A stretch of 64,000 nt of DNA from Microseira wollei NIES-4236 (GTDB lineage: Bacteria; Cyanobacteriota; Cyanobacteriia; Cyanobacteriales; Aerosakkonemataceae), in assembly GCF_020521235.1 (NCBI RefSeq), contig NZ_BLAY01000002.1, forward strand, positions 62,001-126,000, written 5' to 3'. This document shows positions 1 through 9,050 of this stretch, piece by piece. The notes beneath the pieces are model-generated. The model searched no databases. It was not told the DNA's origin and saw only the letters and a program-made list of their open reading frames with translations. The position numbers and the translations under genes are program-made. How positions within the stretch are numbered: the first letter of the stretch is position 1; each line of letters starts with the position of its first letter.

Positions 1-14
1 GATTAGTCATATAT

Positions 15-296
15 TCACCTATCTTCGCCTTCTTGTTTTCGCTCTAACAACCGATCGACTTTACTTTCAATTGCTGCGATTTTCCTAAAAATAGTGGGGC
101 GATCTTCATCGATAGATGCTAGCAAGTTGGCTATACCTTCTTGCACAATTGTTAATCGCTCTACTACGTTCTGGAGTCGTAACATACCGTCTCGAAATTC
201 TTCTCGCTCCTGTCTCGCTTCAACCATTGCATCTAACATAGCTTGGATTGCCCTAGCGTTACTCTCAACAACCTGCTTTAATTCTTCATCAGTCAT
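15..296 (-). CDS. Small coiled-coil hypothetical protein
   Basis: A 93-residue protein I do not recognise as a named family. Nearly the whole chain is charged, heptad-like helix rich in E, R, L and I, predicting a coiled coil, with no signal peptide or membrane segment. It begins ATG GAC-side with MTDEEL and ends in a basic/acidic tail (RKQEGEDR). Short coiled-coil proteins of this build are common in filamentous cyanobacteria; a scaffold or partner-binding role would be guesswork. The gene is monocistronic as far as visible: a palindromic repeat cassette separates it from the methyltransferase gene upstream. Coding is supported by the clean amphipathic pattern on the minus strand. Confidence 0.6.
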   Translation of the reverse strand: MTDEELKQVVESNARAIQAMLDAMVEARQEREEFRDGMLRLQNVVERLTIVQEGIANLLASIDEDRPTIFRKIAAIESKVDRLLERKQEGEDR

Positions 297-329
297 GGCA
301 ATTACACCTTTGAAGTTAAGCCTACCTTC

Positions 330-473
330 TATTATCTCAAGTTGCTAGTTATAAGCTTTGGCGTTGCTAATTGCTAATTGCTAATTGCTAATATAGGATT
401 TTTGATTGAGCCATTAGCCATTAGCCATTAGCCCCAAGCAGATAGATAACTAGCAACTTGCGTTATTATCTCA
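330..473. repeat. Heptamer-armed palindromic cassette, family A copy 1
   Basis: Ends are the inverted pair CTCAAGTTGCTAGTTAT (from 336) and ATAACTAGCAACTTGCGT (to 463). Between them the left arm holds tandem GCTAATT-type heptamers and the right arm GCCATTA-type heptamers, so the two arms can pair into a long hairpin. The direct repeat TATTAT (up to TATTATCTCA if terminal bases are counted) flanks it at 330 and 464, consistent with a target-site duplication. Same family as 4432-4636, 27717-27848 and 40595-40820. Confidence 0.75.
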
Positions 474-968
474 TTTTACCTCAATTTCTCTACCAGAAAT
501 TACCCAGCGATAAATCGTAAATTCGGCTTCGGGAGTTGGTACGTAAATTACTTGCTCTGGTTCCCAATCTTCCATGTCAAAATCTAGGGATAGTACCCGC
601 GTTCCAGGTTTAAGTTGGTTCCATAACATGGGACGGAGTCTTTTATTAACATGGGGCAATAAGTAAACATAAACTACCGTTGCATCGCTAAAATCGCTTT
701 CAAATATGTTTTGGTGACGAAATGTAACGAGATCGCTCACACCAGCAGCCAAAGCATTCTCGTTAGCTGCCTGGATGCGATCCGGATCGATATCGATACC
801 AACGCCTCTTGCACCGCATTGTAGGGCTGCTGCAATCGCCATCTGTCCATCCCCGCACCCCAAGTCGTAAAAAATATCCTCTGGAGTGATTTTGGCTAGG
901 TTGAGGATGTCTTGTATTACATCTGGATGGCTGGGTATGTGACCGATGTCTGGTTGAAATTGTGGCAT
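471..968 (-). CDS. Class I SAM-dependent methyltransferase
   Basis: About 165 residues from the ATG at 968 (MPQFQPD). An in-frame ATG 51 nt further upstream exists, but the added residues are not conserved-looking, so the shorter start is preferred. Motif I of the Rossmann methyltransferase fold is plain (YDLGCGDGQ), followed by the acidic strand-2 end (GVGIDIDPDR) that binds the SAM ribose. The remainder is a single compact domain with no substrate-recognition insert. The substrate cannot be told from sequence. It stands alone between a repeat cassette on its 3' side and the 969-1242 gap, which holds one copy of the dispersed palindrome AGAAACCCGGTTTCT (1113-1127) and otherwise nothing recognisable. 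Confidence 0.8.
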   Translation of the reverse strand: MPQFQPDIGHIPSHPDVIQDILNLAKITPEDIFYDLGCGDGQMAIAAALQCGARGVGIDIDPDRIQAANENALAAGVSDLVTFRHQNIFESDFSDATVVYVYLLPHVNKRLRPMLWNQLKPGTRVLSLDFDMEDWEPEQVIYVPTPEAEFTIYRWVISGREIEVK

Positions 969-1242
969 CTTTTGCTTTTTTGACCGGATCTCTAGGTTAA
1001 CTGCAAACCGCAAATGCATGATACAGTTCTAGATCGCTTGATTTGGCAACCCGCTTGCCAATCACCTTTGTTTCTCGGAAAAATCGTCCCTGGGAAACTA
1101 GAGATCGCAACCAGAAACCCGGTTTCTACGATCTTCGACCATTTTACAGATAGAGTAGTCTTGGCTAAAATTAGCATTCCGGACACCATATGTATTGTGT
1201 CTCGGAATTGACCCGCAACTCTGACCCAGGAAGACTCGCACC

Positions 1243-4200
1243 ATGCATCTGCCCCATCTCCACCCGCAACACGTCGATGAATTCGTCAAAGGCAGCAGCA
1301 TTGACCCGATCCTGGCCTCGCTGAATTTCCTGTCTTTAGAAGGAAATGTGCCTTACGAGTATTTGTTTATCTCCAGCTGCATACCTCGCACAAATATAGG
1401 AATTGTTAGCCTCCAGTGGCGGCGTCGCTACGCACAGATGGCAAAAGGCGGCTGGTGGTGTTCGGGGTTAGACCCTTTAAATCGTTGGCAGGAGATGGAA
1501 TGGGGGTGCTATAAGCCAAATCATCCCCGGCAGAATCGAGAAGGCAAACCGATCAAATACGAACATCCGCCGGGAATGGCAACGCGGATATTTTGTCTGA
1601 GGGTGTCATTGCACATTTGGCAGCAGGCGGCTTGGCGTTACAGTATTGCAATGCCAGAGAATATTGCGATTGGTGAAAATGGGGAAGCCATAGGGTTTTG
1701 GCAGTGGGTGGTGGAACAAAAAGTCCCGATAATTATATGTGAGGGAGTGAAAAAAGCAGCGGCTTTGTTGACCCAGGGGTATGTTGCGATCGGATTACCG
1801 GGAATTACCAGCGGCTACCGGGTGACGAGAGATTGGCAAGGTCGGATAAAAAACAGACAGATTATACCAGATTTAGCAGCGTTTGCTCAGTCAGGGCGTA
1901 CCTTTTATATTTGTTTTGACTACGAGAGGGAAGAGAAGAAAAAAAGGGCGGTGGAGAGTGCGATCGCGCAACTCGGTTATCTTATAGAACAAACAGGTTG
2001 CCAAGTCAAAGTCATCCGACTTCCCGGAGTAGAAAAAGGCGTAGATGAATTTATTGTTGCCCAAGGTGCAGCTGCGTTCCAAACCATTTATGAATCCAGC
2101 ATAGACTTAGAAACCGACCTAGCCAAAACCAAACCCCACACCGAACTAACCTATGCAAGCGCACTGATTCTCAATCAAAATTATTTAGGTTCCTTGCCAT
2201 TTCCCCAATCTGGATTAGTCGGAGTCAAATCTGCCAAAGGAACGGGAAAAACAACCGCCCTAGAAACACTGGTTACACAAGCAAAAACCAAAGGTAAACC
2301 CGTTTTATTAATTACCCACCGCATCCAGCTGGGAAAATTTTTATGCGACAAAATCGGCTTAAATTGGGGATTGACATCGATGACCAATTACCCATTACCA
2401 ATTACCCATTACCCATCATTAGGACTTTGCATTGATTCCATCTGGAAACTCAATCCCGAAGATTGGCGAGGTGGGATTATTATTTTAGATGAAGTTGAGC
2501 AATCTTTGTGGCATCTCCTCAACAGCGACACTTGTAAAGATAAAAGAGTCAAAATTTTGAAAGTCTTCCAGCAGTTAATTTCCACCGTTCTGCAAACGGG
2601 TGGGTTAGTAATCGCCCAAGATGCCGATTTATCAGATATTTCCCTAGATTACCTCAAAGGATTGGCAGAAATTCCGATTGAACCTTGGGTGGTAGTTAAT
2701 CAATGGAAACCCGCAAATGGGTGGAATGTGACATTCTACGATTCCCCAAACCCAACGCTGTTAATTGAACAACTAGAACAAGATTTAATCGCCGGGAAAA
2801 AGTGTTACGTCACTACCGATAGTCGTTCTGGACGTTACAGTCCAGAAACGATTGACCGCTACATTAAACAGCGCCTCGAACAATTTCAAAAACAATATCC
2901 CAAAACCCTAGTAGTCAGCAGTCAAACAACCAACACACCGGGGCACGAAGCCGTCAATTTTGTCGCTCAGATCAACAAGAGTTCAAAAGATTATGACGCG
3001 GTTTTTGTGACTCCCACTTTGGGGACGGGAGTCAGCATTGATGTCGAACATTTTGATCGCGTTTATGGGATTTTTCAAGGAATAATTACCGACTCGGAAG
3101 CGAGACAAGCATTAGCAAGAGTTCGTTCTAATGTCCCGCGACTTGTTTGGTGTGCCAAGCGGGGAATTCGCTTTATTGGCAGCGGTAGTAAGAATTACCG
3201 ATTGCTATCTCAATGGTATCAGGAAAATCAAAAAGAAAACCTGGCTTTGATGAGTACATCTCATAAAATAGATGTAGATTTACCTTTGGTTGTTGACTTA
3301 ATTCATTTGAGAAATTGGGCTAAATTTGCCGCCAGGGTGAATGCTTCTATTACCTTGTATCGTCAATCAATGCTAGAAGGATTAATCGCGGAAGGACATC
3401 AAGTCAACCTGATGGGTGAAGCAACTGCAAAAGAGCGGCTTATCAAGCTACGTAAGGCACTTTTGGCAGCCGTTCCAGAAAATAGAGAACTAGCCAAAAA
3501 GCTGGTAATAGAAATTTTTTATCTGCAAAAACAGTTGAAAAATAAAAGCCAAAAGGCTCAATCGATCAAACATAAAATTAAAACAATTCATAGTCAAATA
3601 GAATCCGATGAAGCTGAGGCTGTTGCTCGGGCAAATGACATCAGCTTTAAAGAATACGAGCATCTGTTAGCCAAGGGGTCTTTAACCGATGAGCAACGCT
3701 ACCAAGTTCATAAATATATCTTGAAACAGCGGTATGGGATAGAAGTTACTCCAGAACTGAAATTGCGGGATGATAAGGGTTATTATTTTCAACTATTAAT
3801 GCATTATTATTTAATAGGCGAACGCCACTGTTTTCGGAGCAAAGATTTCCAGGAATGGAGCCACTATTTAAAAATAGGCGAAGGCCAGGTATTCCTGCCA
3901 GATTTGAAAACTTACACCTTAAAAATTGAGGCATTAAAAGCGTTAAAAATCCCGGATTTTCTCGATATAGAACGCGAGTTTCAAGAAAGAGATTCAGATT
4001 TAGTTCAACTAAAAAAAACTGCAATTTATTGCAGCAATCATATCAAAAGAGCGCTGGAGATCGGGAGGGATTATGAAAAAGGGAAAGAGGAAATTAGCTC
4101 GATAAAAATTATCAGCATTATTTTAAGCTTGCTAGGATTAAAGCTAAAACGCATTCGGCGGAGAGTTTACAAAATAGATGCAGCAACTTTCTACGACGGC

Positions 4201-4275
4201 AGACAGGAAATATTTCAAATTTGGCAGCAAAGAGATCTAAGTTTATATAAGACGGATAGAGGAATGCTAGTGTGA
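1243..4275 (+). CDS. CyRepA1-like plasmid-type replication protein (DUF3854 + helicase-like)
   Basis: A 1010-residue protein with the architecture of the cyanobacterial CyRepA1 family. Residues about 130-290 form a DUF3854/TOPRIM-like domain (PIIICEGVKKAAAL, GLPGITSGYRV), followed by a P-loop (AKGTGKTT, about 328-335) and a Walker B-like stretch (GGIIILDEVEQ, about 408-418), then a long helical, basic C-terminal region. The family is known from plasmid replication, where the primase-like and helicase-like parts initiate replication. Here it lies beside chromosomal genes, so it may be a resident paralogue or the trace of an integrated plasmid. At about residues 380-392 the heptamer repeat CCAATTA/CCCATTA is inserted in frame (NYPLPITHYPS), directly after the P-loop region. 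No partner gene is adjacent. The start at 1243 is the first ATG; the first 60 residues are less certain. Confidence 0.75.
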   Translation: MHLPHLHPQHVDEFVKGSSIDPILASLNFLSLEGNVPYEYLFISSCIPRTNIGIVSLQWRRRYAQMAKGGWWCSGLDPLNRWQEMEWGCYKPNHPRQNREGKPIKYEHPPGMATRIFCLRVSLHIWQQAAWRYSIAMPENIAIGENGEAIGFWQWVVEQKVPIIICEGVKKAAALLTQGYVAIGLPGITSGYRVTRDWQGRIKNRQIIPDLAAFAQSGRTFYICFDYEREEKKKRAVESAIAQLGYLIEQTGCQVKVIRLPGVEKGVDEFIVAQGAAAFQTIYESSIDLETDLAKTKPHTELTYASALILNQNYLGSLPFPQSGLVGVKSAKGTGKTTALETLVTQAKTKGKPVLLITHRIQLGKFLCDKIGLNWGLTSMTNYPLPITHYPSLGLCIDSIWKLNPEDWRGGIIILDEVEQSLWHLLNSDTCKDKRVKILKVFQQLISTVLQTGGLVIAQDADLSDISLDYLKGLAEIPIEPWVVVNQWKPANGWNVTFYDSPNPTLLIEQLEQDLIAGKKCYVTTDSRSGRYSPETIDRYIKQRLEQFQKQYPKTLVVSSQTTNTPGHEAVNFVAQINKSSKDYDAVFVTPTLGTGVSIDVEHFDRVYGIFQGIITDSEARQALARVRSNVPRLVWCAKRGIRFIGSGSKNYRLLSQWYQENQKENLALMSTSHKIDVDLPLVVDLIHLRNWAKFAARVNASITLYRQSMLEGLIAEGHQVNLMGEATAKERLIKLRKALLAAVPENRELAKKLVIEIFYLQKQLKNKSQKAQSIKHKIKTIHSQIESDEAEAVARANDISFKEYEHLLAKGSLTDEQRYQVHKYILKQRYGIEVTPELKLRDDKGYYFQLLMHYYLIGERHCFRSKDFQEWSHYLKIGEGQVFLPDLKTYTLKIEALKALKIPDFLDIEREFQERDSDLVQLKKTAIYCSNHIKRALEIGRDYEKGKEEISSIKIISIILSLLGLKLKRIRRRVYKIDAATFYDGRQEIFQIWQQRDLSLYKTDRGMLV

Positions 4276-4426
4276 AGCGATCGCTTTGTTCGTAGTACGC
4301 GCTGTCTTCGCCATCCGGTATGGTTAATAGGGTCGTAGGGGCGGGTTTTACCCAAAACGTTTGATTTTAAGCGAATTGTTTTGATAAACTCGCCCCCCCG
4401 TGGGATGCCGATGCCAGCGGACATGA

Positions 4427-4641
4427 TATTAACTCAAGTTGCTAGTTACATCCCAAGGCATTGAAACAAAGGGCGCTCTGAAAAATCGTGGGGTTGACAG
4501 GGAGAAATTAACGAATCAACCGGGTTGATGACTGGGGTAATGGGTAATTGTCAAGAGTAGACTGAGTCAAGAATCGAATTACCAATTACCAAGTACCAAT
4601 TACCAATTACCAATTTGAATAACTAGCAACTTGGGTTATTA
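4427..4641. repeat. Family A cassette copy 2 in the 4276-4797 gap
   Basis: Terminal pair CTCAAGTTGCTAGTTA (about 4433) and TAACTAGCAACTTGGGT (to 4636), with TATTA on both sides (4427-4431 and 4637-4641) as a probable target duplication. The left arm carries TAATGGGTAATTG and the right arm repeated CCAATTA heptamers. It abuts a solo GGACATGATATTA motif, the end sequence of family B. I see no gene in 4276-4797; the only open frame there is short and lacks protein-like character. Confidence 0.7.
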
Positions 4642-4797
4642 CTTGAAAACCCAACAACACGCCAATGTTGCTTAAGCATATAATTCGAGGTATTGCTCGA
4701 CGCAAACAATCAAAAAAAGTAGAAAAAAAGGAGGGTGACGCCAGGTTTTCATGGGATTTGAGCAAAAAACTCATGACGATTAACCGACCACCGCTCC

Positions 4798-5838
4798 CTA
4801 ACCAGCCAAACCAGCCGTTTGAGCTTGCAACATACTCACCAACTGATCGACTCCTTTTTGCAGATGTCGGGTTACGGTCATTGGACTAACCCCAATCTGC
4901 TTAGCAGCTTCTTTGCGGGGTAGTTCGCGCAAAAATACACACTCAATTGCCGCTCTGGTTTTAGTTTCCAACTGACTCAAAGCATCTTGCAATTGTTGCC
5001 GGTCTTCTTCCAAATGTTGCAAAGCTTGATAGCGAGTATCGGGCAAAGTTTCTCCCAAACTAACCGGATAATCTAGTTGGCGAGCCACCGTAGCATCCAA
5101 ACTCAGAGGTTGGCGGTTTTGAGCAGCCAACTTGCTATCGCGCCACTCTTGCAGCGAAACTCCCAGCGCTTGGGCAATTTCGGCATCCTTTGGCGTGCGT
5201 CCCAGCTTCGCCGTCAGTTTCTTTTCCACCTTTTCTCCTTCGATGTAAAGTTCTTGCCAGCGGCGGGGTATCTTTACCATAGAACTCTTGTCGCGAAGAA
5301 AATGCAGCATCTCGCCGCGAATGTAAGGTATGGCAAACGAACTAAAGGCACAGCCTTGAGTGGGATTGAACCGCTCAATGGCGCGAATCAAACCGATAAA
5401 ACCAATTTGTTCCAAATCTTCATAAGGTTCGGTACATTGATATCGGATGCGATGCGCCACCTTGCGAACCAAACCAGCGTGCATCTTGACCAGTTGATTC
5501 CGCAGCGAAACAGAGGGATTTTGATGGTAAGCCATCAACAGTTCCATCCCTTTGGTATCCCACTCGCCCTTATCAGATGCGGTGTTGGGAGTTGCCGAGG
5601 TTTCCGTTGCGGTACTCACAGCCTTCGACAAGACTTTGATCTGAGGCATCAAAGGAGCAACTGGCAAATCAGTCCCTGCTGCTTTTTGGCGTGCCATACC
5701 GTTCTGACGGGACTTAATCGCTTCTAGGGAGCGACGCGAGTGCTGGCGCTCTGTGTAGTCGCCCAAATCCTTCAGAGGGGATGAAATCTCGCGTGCAAAC
5801 ATTGGATACGAGTAAACAGCAGACTGAGTTGCCATCAT
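4798..5838 (-). CDS. sigF: RNA polymerase sigma factor, group 3 (SigF type)
   Basis: A 346-residue alternative sigma factor. Region 2 (about 100-190) has the core-binding and -10 recognition helices (YEDLEQIGFIGLIRAIERFNP, split here only for description, and FSSFAIPYIRGEM), region 3 follows (KLGRTPKDAEIAQALGV), and region 4 carries the HTH (RKEAAKQIGVSPMTVTRHLQ). The long, Thr/Ala-rich N-terminal leader before region 2 is usual for cyanobacterial SigF. By family knowledge SigF directs genes for type IV pilus-based motility and envelope functions; no such target lies next to it here. It is transcribed away from the membrane-protein gene at 6118, leaving a 279-nt divergent promoter region (5839-6117). 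The first codon could also be the second ATG, one residue later. Confidence 0.88.
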   Translation of the reverse strand: MMATQSAVYSYPMFAREISSPLKDLGDYTERQHSRRSLEAIKSRQNGMARQKAAGTDLPVAPLMPQIKVLSKAVSTATETSATPNTASDKGEWDTKGMELLMAYHQNPSVSLRNQLVKMHAGLVRKVAHRIRYQCTEPYEDLEQIGFIGLIRAIERFNPTQGCAFSSFAIPYIRGEMLHFLRDKSSMVKIPRRWQELYIEGEKVEKKLTAKLGRTPKDAEIAQALGVSLQEWRDSKLAAQNRQPLSLDATVARQLDYPVSLGETLPDTRYQALQHLEEDRQQLQDALSQLETKTRAAIECVFLRELPRKEAAKQIGVSPMTVTRHLQKGVDQLVSMLQAQTAGLAG

Positions 5839-6117
5839 AAAAATCCTGATTCGGGAACACCCATCTTGTTATAGACGCCTCCATCGCAGCTTTCCCTGGA
5901 GTGGGAATTGGGGCGTTGTTTTTCACCTGAACCCATTTTCTTTATGACAGCCAGAAACCCACCATTGCGTTTCTACGGAATTCGGTACAAAGGTTTCACG
6001 CCTATTCGGGATAAATACGCACATCCAGACTGGCCGTTTGATTATGGGTGCAGAGATCTGAGAATTTGAGTCAGAATAAAACCAAAAGAGTCACACACCA
6101 ACAAGGGAGGCAGTCCC

Positions 6118-6846
6118 GTGAGCAGTACCAGCAACTTCCGCGAAGCGATTCGCTCTGCCAGAAGCCATGCGCTTGTTGGCCCTAATGTCATTGCCAACGC
6201 TCTCCCCTATGTCGGCGGCGGCTTGGTTTTAACCGCCGCTGGCGTCTATGGTGGTCTTGGCGTTATCCGTTCCTATCCAGGATTATTTTTCCCAACTTTG
6301 ATCGTCGCCGTTATTGCGGAGTTGATTCTTTTCTTCATCGCCCAAAATGTTGCCGAAAAAGGCAACAACAAAGTCGCCCTGCCCCTGCTAGCGACCTATA
6401 GCTTGCTGTCCGGCTACACCCTCAGCGGACTCGTGTACGTTGCACTAGGCACAAAAGGCGTTGGCATTCAAGGCATTGCCTTTGCCGCCCTTGGCTGTGG
6501 CGTCACCTTTATTGCCGCAAGGCAAATTGGCTCGAATCTGTCTGAAGAAGACGGAATGGCCTTAACCAAAACGATCGGCATTGGTATTGTTGCCTTGCTT
6601 GTCGTGCTTGTGGGTCAATTCCTGTTTGCCCTGTTTGGCGTCTACACCCCCACCTGGCTGGAAATCGCTATTTCAGGCATTGGGGTATTTCTATTTGCCG
6701 GATGTGCCGTGGTGGATTTCTACATTTTGCCCCGCACCTACCGCAACGACCAGTACCTGCCAGCAGCGCTGTCGATGTACCTGACTTACATCAACTTGTT
6801 TGTCTTTATCCTGCGCTTGTTGATTGCGATTAATAGCCGCGATTAA
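6118..6846 (+). CDS. Bax inhibitor-1 family membrane protein
   Basis: A 242-residue polytopic protein with about seven hydrophobic segments and a short charged N-terminus (SSTSNFREAIRSARSHALVG). The late motif with DFYILPRTYR and the YLTYINLFVFILRLL segment near the end match the cyanobacterial branch of the Bax inhibitor-1/YccA-like family. These proteins are thought to be pH-sensitive ion (calcium) leak channels of the membrane; the bacterial role is not settled. The start is GTG, chosen because a strong ribosome-binding site (AAGGGAGG, 6103-6110) precedes it by 7 nt. A good rho-independent hairpin follows the stop. It appears to be a single-gene transcript. Confidence 0.85.
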   Translation: MSSTSNFREAIRSARSHALVGPNVIANALPYVGGGLVLTAAGVYGGLGVIRSYPGLFFPTLIVAVIAELILFFIAQNVAEKGNNKVALPLLATYSLLSGYTLSGLVYVALGTKGVGIQGIAFAALGCGVTFIAARQIGSNLSEEDGMALTKTIGIGIVALLVVLVGQFLFALFGVYTPTWLEIAISGIGVFLFAGCAVVDFYILPRTYRNDQYLPAALSMYLTYINLFVFILRLLIAINSRD

Positions 6847-6872
6847 CCTTTGTTCCAAGGGTTCTCTCTTCT

Positions 6873-6910
6873 AAAAGATGAGGGTGAGCAGATGCCGACC
6901 CTCATCTTTT
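6873..6910 (+). terminator. Rho-independent terminator-like hairpin
   Basis: A perfect 13-bp stem, AAAAGATGAGGGT (6873-6885) pairing with ACCCTCATCTTTT (6898-6910), ending in four T residues. It lies 27 nt after the stop of the Bax inhibitor-1-like gene. Confidence 0.75.
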
Positions 6911-7026
6911 GGGGCAAAACAGCCGTTAATAGGACTTACGCCAGGGCGTTCCTAGAAACCCGGTTTCTTTGCCTGGGTCCTGGGTAAGATAAACATGTGC
7001 AAGCTTTTTTCCAGCGCCATCCAACC

Positions 7027-8152
7027 ATGCTAGAAGTTCAAGATATTAAACGCGAAGTCGAAACGCTGTCTCATCGCCTGGGTAAAACCCAGGACTATCT
7101 TTGACATTCCCGCTCTTTCCGCCAAAATTCAAGACCTGGAACAGCTGGCGGCGCAACCGAATTTTTGGGACAACCAAACTGCTGCCCAAACAACCCTGCA
7201 AGAACTCAACGACCTTAAATCCCACATCCAGCAATATCACCAGTGGAAAATTAGCTTAGAAGACACCAAGGCGATTCTGGAACTGCTGGAATTAGAATCC
7301 GACCCAGCACTGCTGCAAGAAGCCGAAACTAATGTCACCCAACTGAGTCGCGAACTCGACCGCTGGGAATTGGAGCAAATGCTCTCTGGCCCCTACGATG
7401 CAGAAGGAGCAGTACTGACAATCAATGCCGGTGCTGGCGGTACAGACGCCCAAGATTGGGCCGAAATGCTGTTGCGGATGTATACCCGCTGGGCAGAAGA
7501 TCGCGGCTATCAAGTGCATTTGTCGGAAATTTCAGCAGGCGATGAAGCGGGGCTAAAATCTGTCACCCTGGAAATTACCGGGCGCTATGCCTACGGCTAC
7601 CTTAAATCTGAGAAAGGCACTCATCGCCTGGTGCGAATTTCGCCTTTCAACGCCAACGGTAAGCGGCAAACTAGCTTCGCCGGGGTGGAAGTCATGCCGA
7701 TTTTGGCACAATCAGTTGAACTGGAAATTCCAGATAAGGATTTGAAAGTTGATACGTTCCGTTCCGGCGGCAAAGGCGGGCAAAATGTCAACAAAGTTGA
7801 AACCGGCGTGCGAGTTGAACACGTTCCCACCGGCATCGCCGTGCGCTGTACCGAAGAGCGCTCTCAACAGCAAAACAAGGAAAAAGCTCTTGCTCGTCTT
7901 AAAGCTAAGTTGCTGATTATCGCCCAAGAACAACGCGCTCAAGAAATTGCCCAAATTCGAGGCGATATGGTTGAAGCCGCTTGGGGCAACCAAATTCGCA
8001 ACTATGTTTTCCATCCCTATCAGATGGTAAAAGACCTGCGTACTGAGGTGGAAACCAGTGCCATTACAGATGTGATGAACGGCGAGCTTGACCCGTTTAT
8101 TCAAGCCTATCTGCGACAAGAAAATCAACTCGTCGAAACCGGCGCGGTGTAA
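7027..8152 (+). CDS. prfB: Peptide chain release factor 2 (programmed +1 frameshift)
   Basis: RF2 releases the finished peptide at UGA and UAA codons. Reading starts at ATG 7027, runs 25 codons to the in-frame TGA at 7102-7104, and must shift +1 at CTT-TGA-C to continue in the frame that ends at 8152, giving about 374 residues, the usual RF2 length. The RF2-specific anticodon-like tripeptide SPF is present (RISPFNANG), as is the peptidyl-transferase-centre GGQ motif (SGGKGGQNVNKVETGVR). The shift lets the cell autoregulate RF2: when RF2 is scarce the ribosome pauses at UGA and slips. A palindromic terminator-like hairpin follows at 8171. Annotation pipelines that ignore recoding would start the protein too late or call it broken. 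Confidence 0.95.
7090..7105 (+). promoter_or_regulatory. prfB +1 recoding site
   Basis: TAT CTT TGA C is the conserved slippery heptamer plus stop of bacterial prfB. CAGGAC just upstream supplies a weak Shine-Dalgarno-like AGG at the right spacing to stimulate the shift; the classical site has the stronger AGGGGG. Confidence 0.9.
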
Positions 8153-8170
8153 TCTAGTCATCTGGGATGC

Positions 8171-8203
8171 AGAAACCCGGTTTTTCGCAAAAACCGGGTT
8201 TCT
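8171..8203 (+). terminator. Hairpin after prfB built from the dispersed AGAAACCCGGTTT palindrome
   Basis: The 15-bp stem AGAAACCCGGTTTTT/AAAAACCGGGTTTCT closes on the 3-nt loop CGC and is followed by CAAATTTTTG. It could work as a terminator for prfB, but its sequence is also that of a palindrome repeated at ten or so places in the window, so its origin is probably mobile. Confidence 0.6.
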
Positions 8204-8286
8204 CAAATTTTTGTTAATTTATTGTTACAATCTCAGGAAACAGCCTCAAACCTGATAGACTTCACCTGACTCAGCATCACCGTTCT

Positions 8287-8484
8287 ATGAACTCAGCTTC
8301 GCCCTCCAACCCTACCGAAACGGCAACCGAAACACCATTAGCTACCCCCGAAGCTCAACCGAGTTACGTCAAACTCGCCATGCGTAATATGGTACGCAAG
8401 GGAGGAGTATCGCTGAAACACTTCGCCCTGACAACTATCGGTCTTTTAGCCGTTCTGATCGGTCTTTCTTACCTGACTCGTTAA
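8287..8484 (+). CDS. DUF3285 small membrane protein
   Basis: A 65-residue protein with a polar Thr/Pro-rich first half and a single C-terminal membrane span (HFALTTIGLLAVLIGLSYLTR). The motif YVKLAMRNMVRKG before the span is the signature of the cyanobacterial DUF3285 family, whose function is unknown. It lies 36 nt upstream of ybeY, followed by dgkA and trpG on the same strand. I recall this order from other cyanobacteria, which suggests a conserved operon, but I cannot check it here. One-span topology with the N-terminus in the cytoplasm is an inference from the basic residues preceding the span. Confidence 0.85.
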   Translation: MNSASPSNPTETATETPLATPEAQPSYVKLAMRNMVRKGGVSLKHFALTTIGLLAVLIGLSYLTR

Positions 8485-8520
8485 TAAATGCAATTAGATC
8501 CGGAATAGAGAGGAGTAGGT

Positions 8521-9036
8521 GTGGAAGTAGAAGTAAGCATACAGGATATTTTTGGGGAATTATACCACGAAAGTGTCATTTCGGCCGAAAATTGGCAGGA
8601 ATGGTGCGAGAAGTGGCTAGAAATTCTCAAAACCTCGCTTCCACCCGCCGATGCCTATGAACTGGGTCTGCGTCTCACCGACGATGCTGAAATTCAGGAA
8701 CTGAACACCCAGTACCGAAACAAAAATCAGCCGACTGACGTCCTGGCTTTTGCGGCTTTAGAAGCAGATATACCTCAGTCAGAGGAAATGCTGCTGCACG
8801 TACCTTTATATCTCGGAGATCTCGTCATCTCGGTGGAAACTGCTGCTCGGCAAGCTCAGCAGCAAGGACATTCGCTGCAAACTGAGTTAGCTTGGTTAGC
8901 GGCACATGGTTTGCTTCACCTGTTGGGTTGGGATCATCCGGATGAGGATAGCTTGACTGAAATGCTCTCGATGCAAGCAACTTTGCTAGAGTCTATAGGC
9001 GATCGCACCTGGCTCGCTCAAATCACACCTGTTTAA
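8521..9036 (+). CDS. ybeY: Endoribonuclease YbeY (rRNA maturation)
   Basis: A 171-residue metal-dependent RNase used in 16S rRNA 3'-end maturation and ribosome quality control. The zinc-binding signature is intact in AAHGLLHLLGWDH (H-G-x-x-H-L-x-G-x-D-H), and the upstream conserved strand NKNQPTDVLAF is present. The GTG start is supported by GAGGAG 8511-8516 just upstream. The stop lies 14 nt before dgkA, so the two are likely cotranscribed; ybeY next to dgkA is a widespread bacterial arrangement. Length and motifs are ordinary for the family. Confidence 0.93.
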   Translation: MEVEVSIQDIFGELYHESVISAENWQEWCEKWLEILKTSLPPADAYELGLRLTDDAEIQELNTQYRNKNQPTDVLAFAALEADIPQSEEMLLHVPLYLGDLVISVETAARQAQQQGHSLQTELAWLAAHGLLHLLGWDHPDEDSLTEMLSMQATLLESIGDRTWLAQITPV

Positions 9037-9050
9037 GTTCGTGGCTGCAC

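Noticed and set aside
4665-4889. 74-codon plus-strand frame before sigF
   Set aside because: Overlaps the 3' end of sigF on the other strand, composition not protein-like beyond a short basic run, no start signal.
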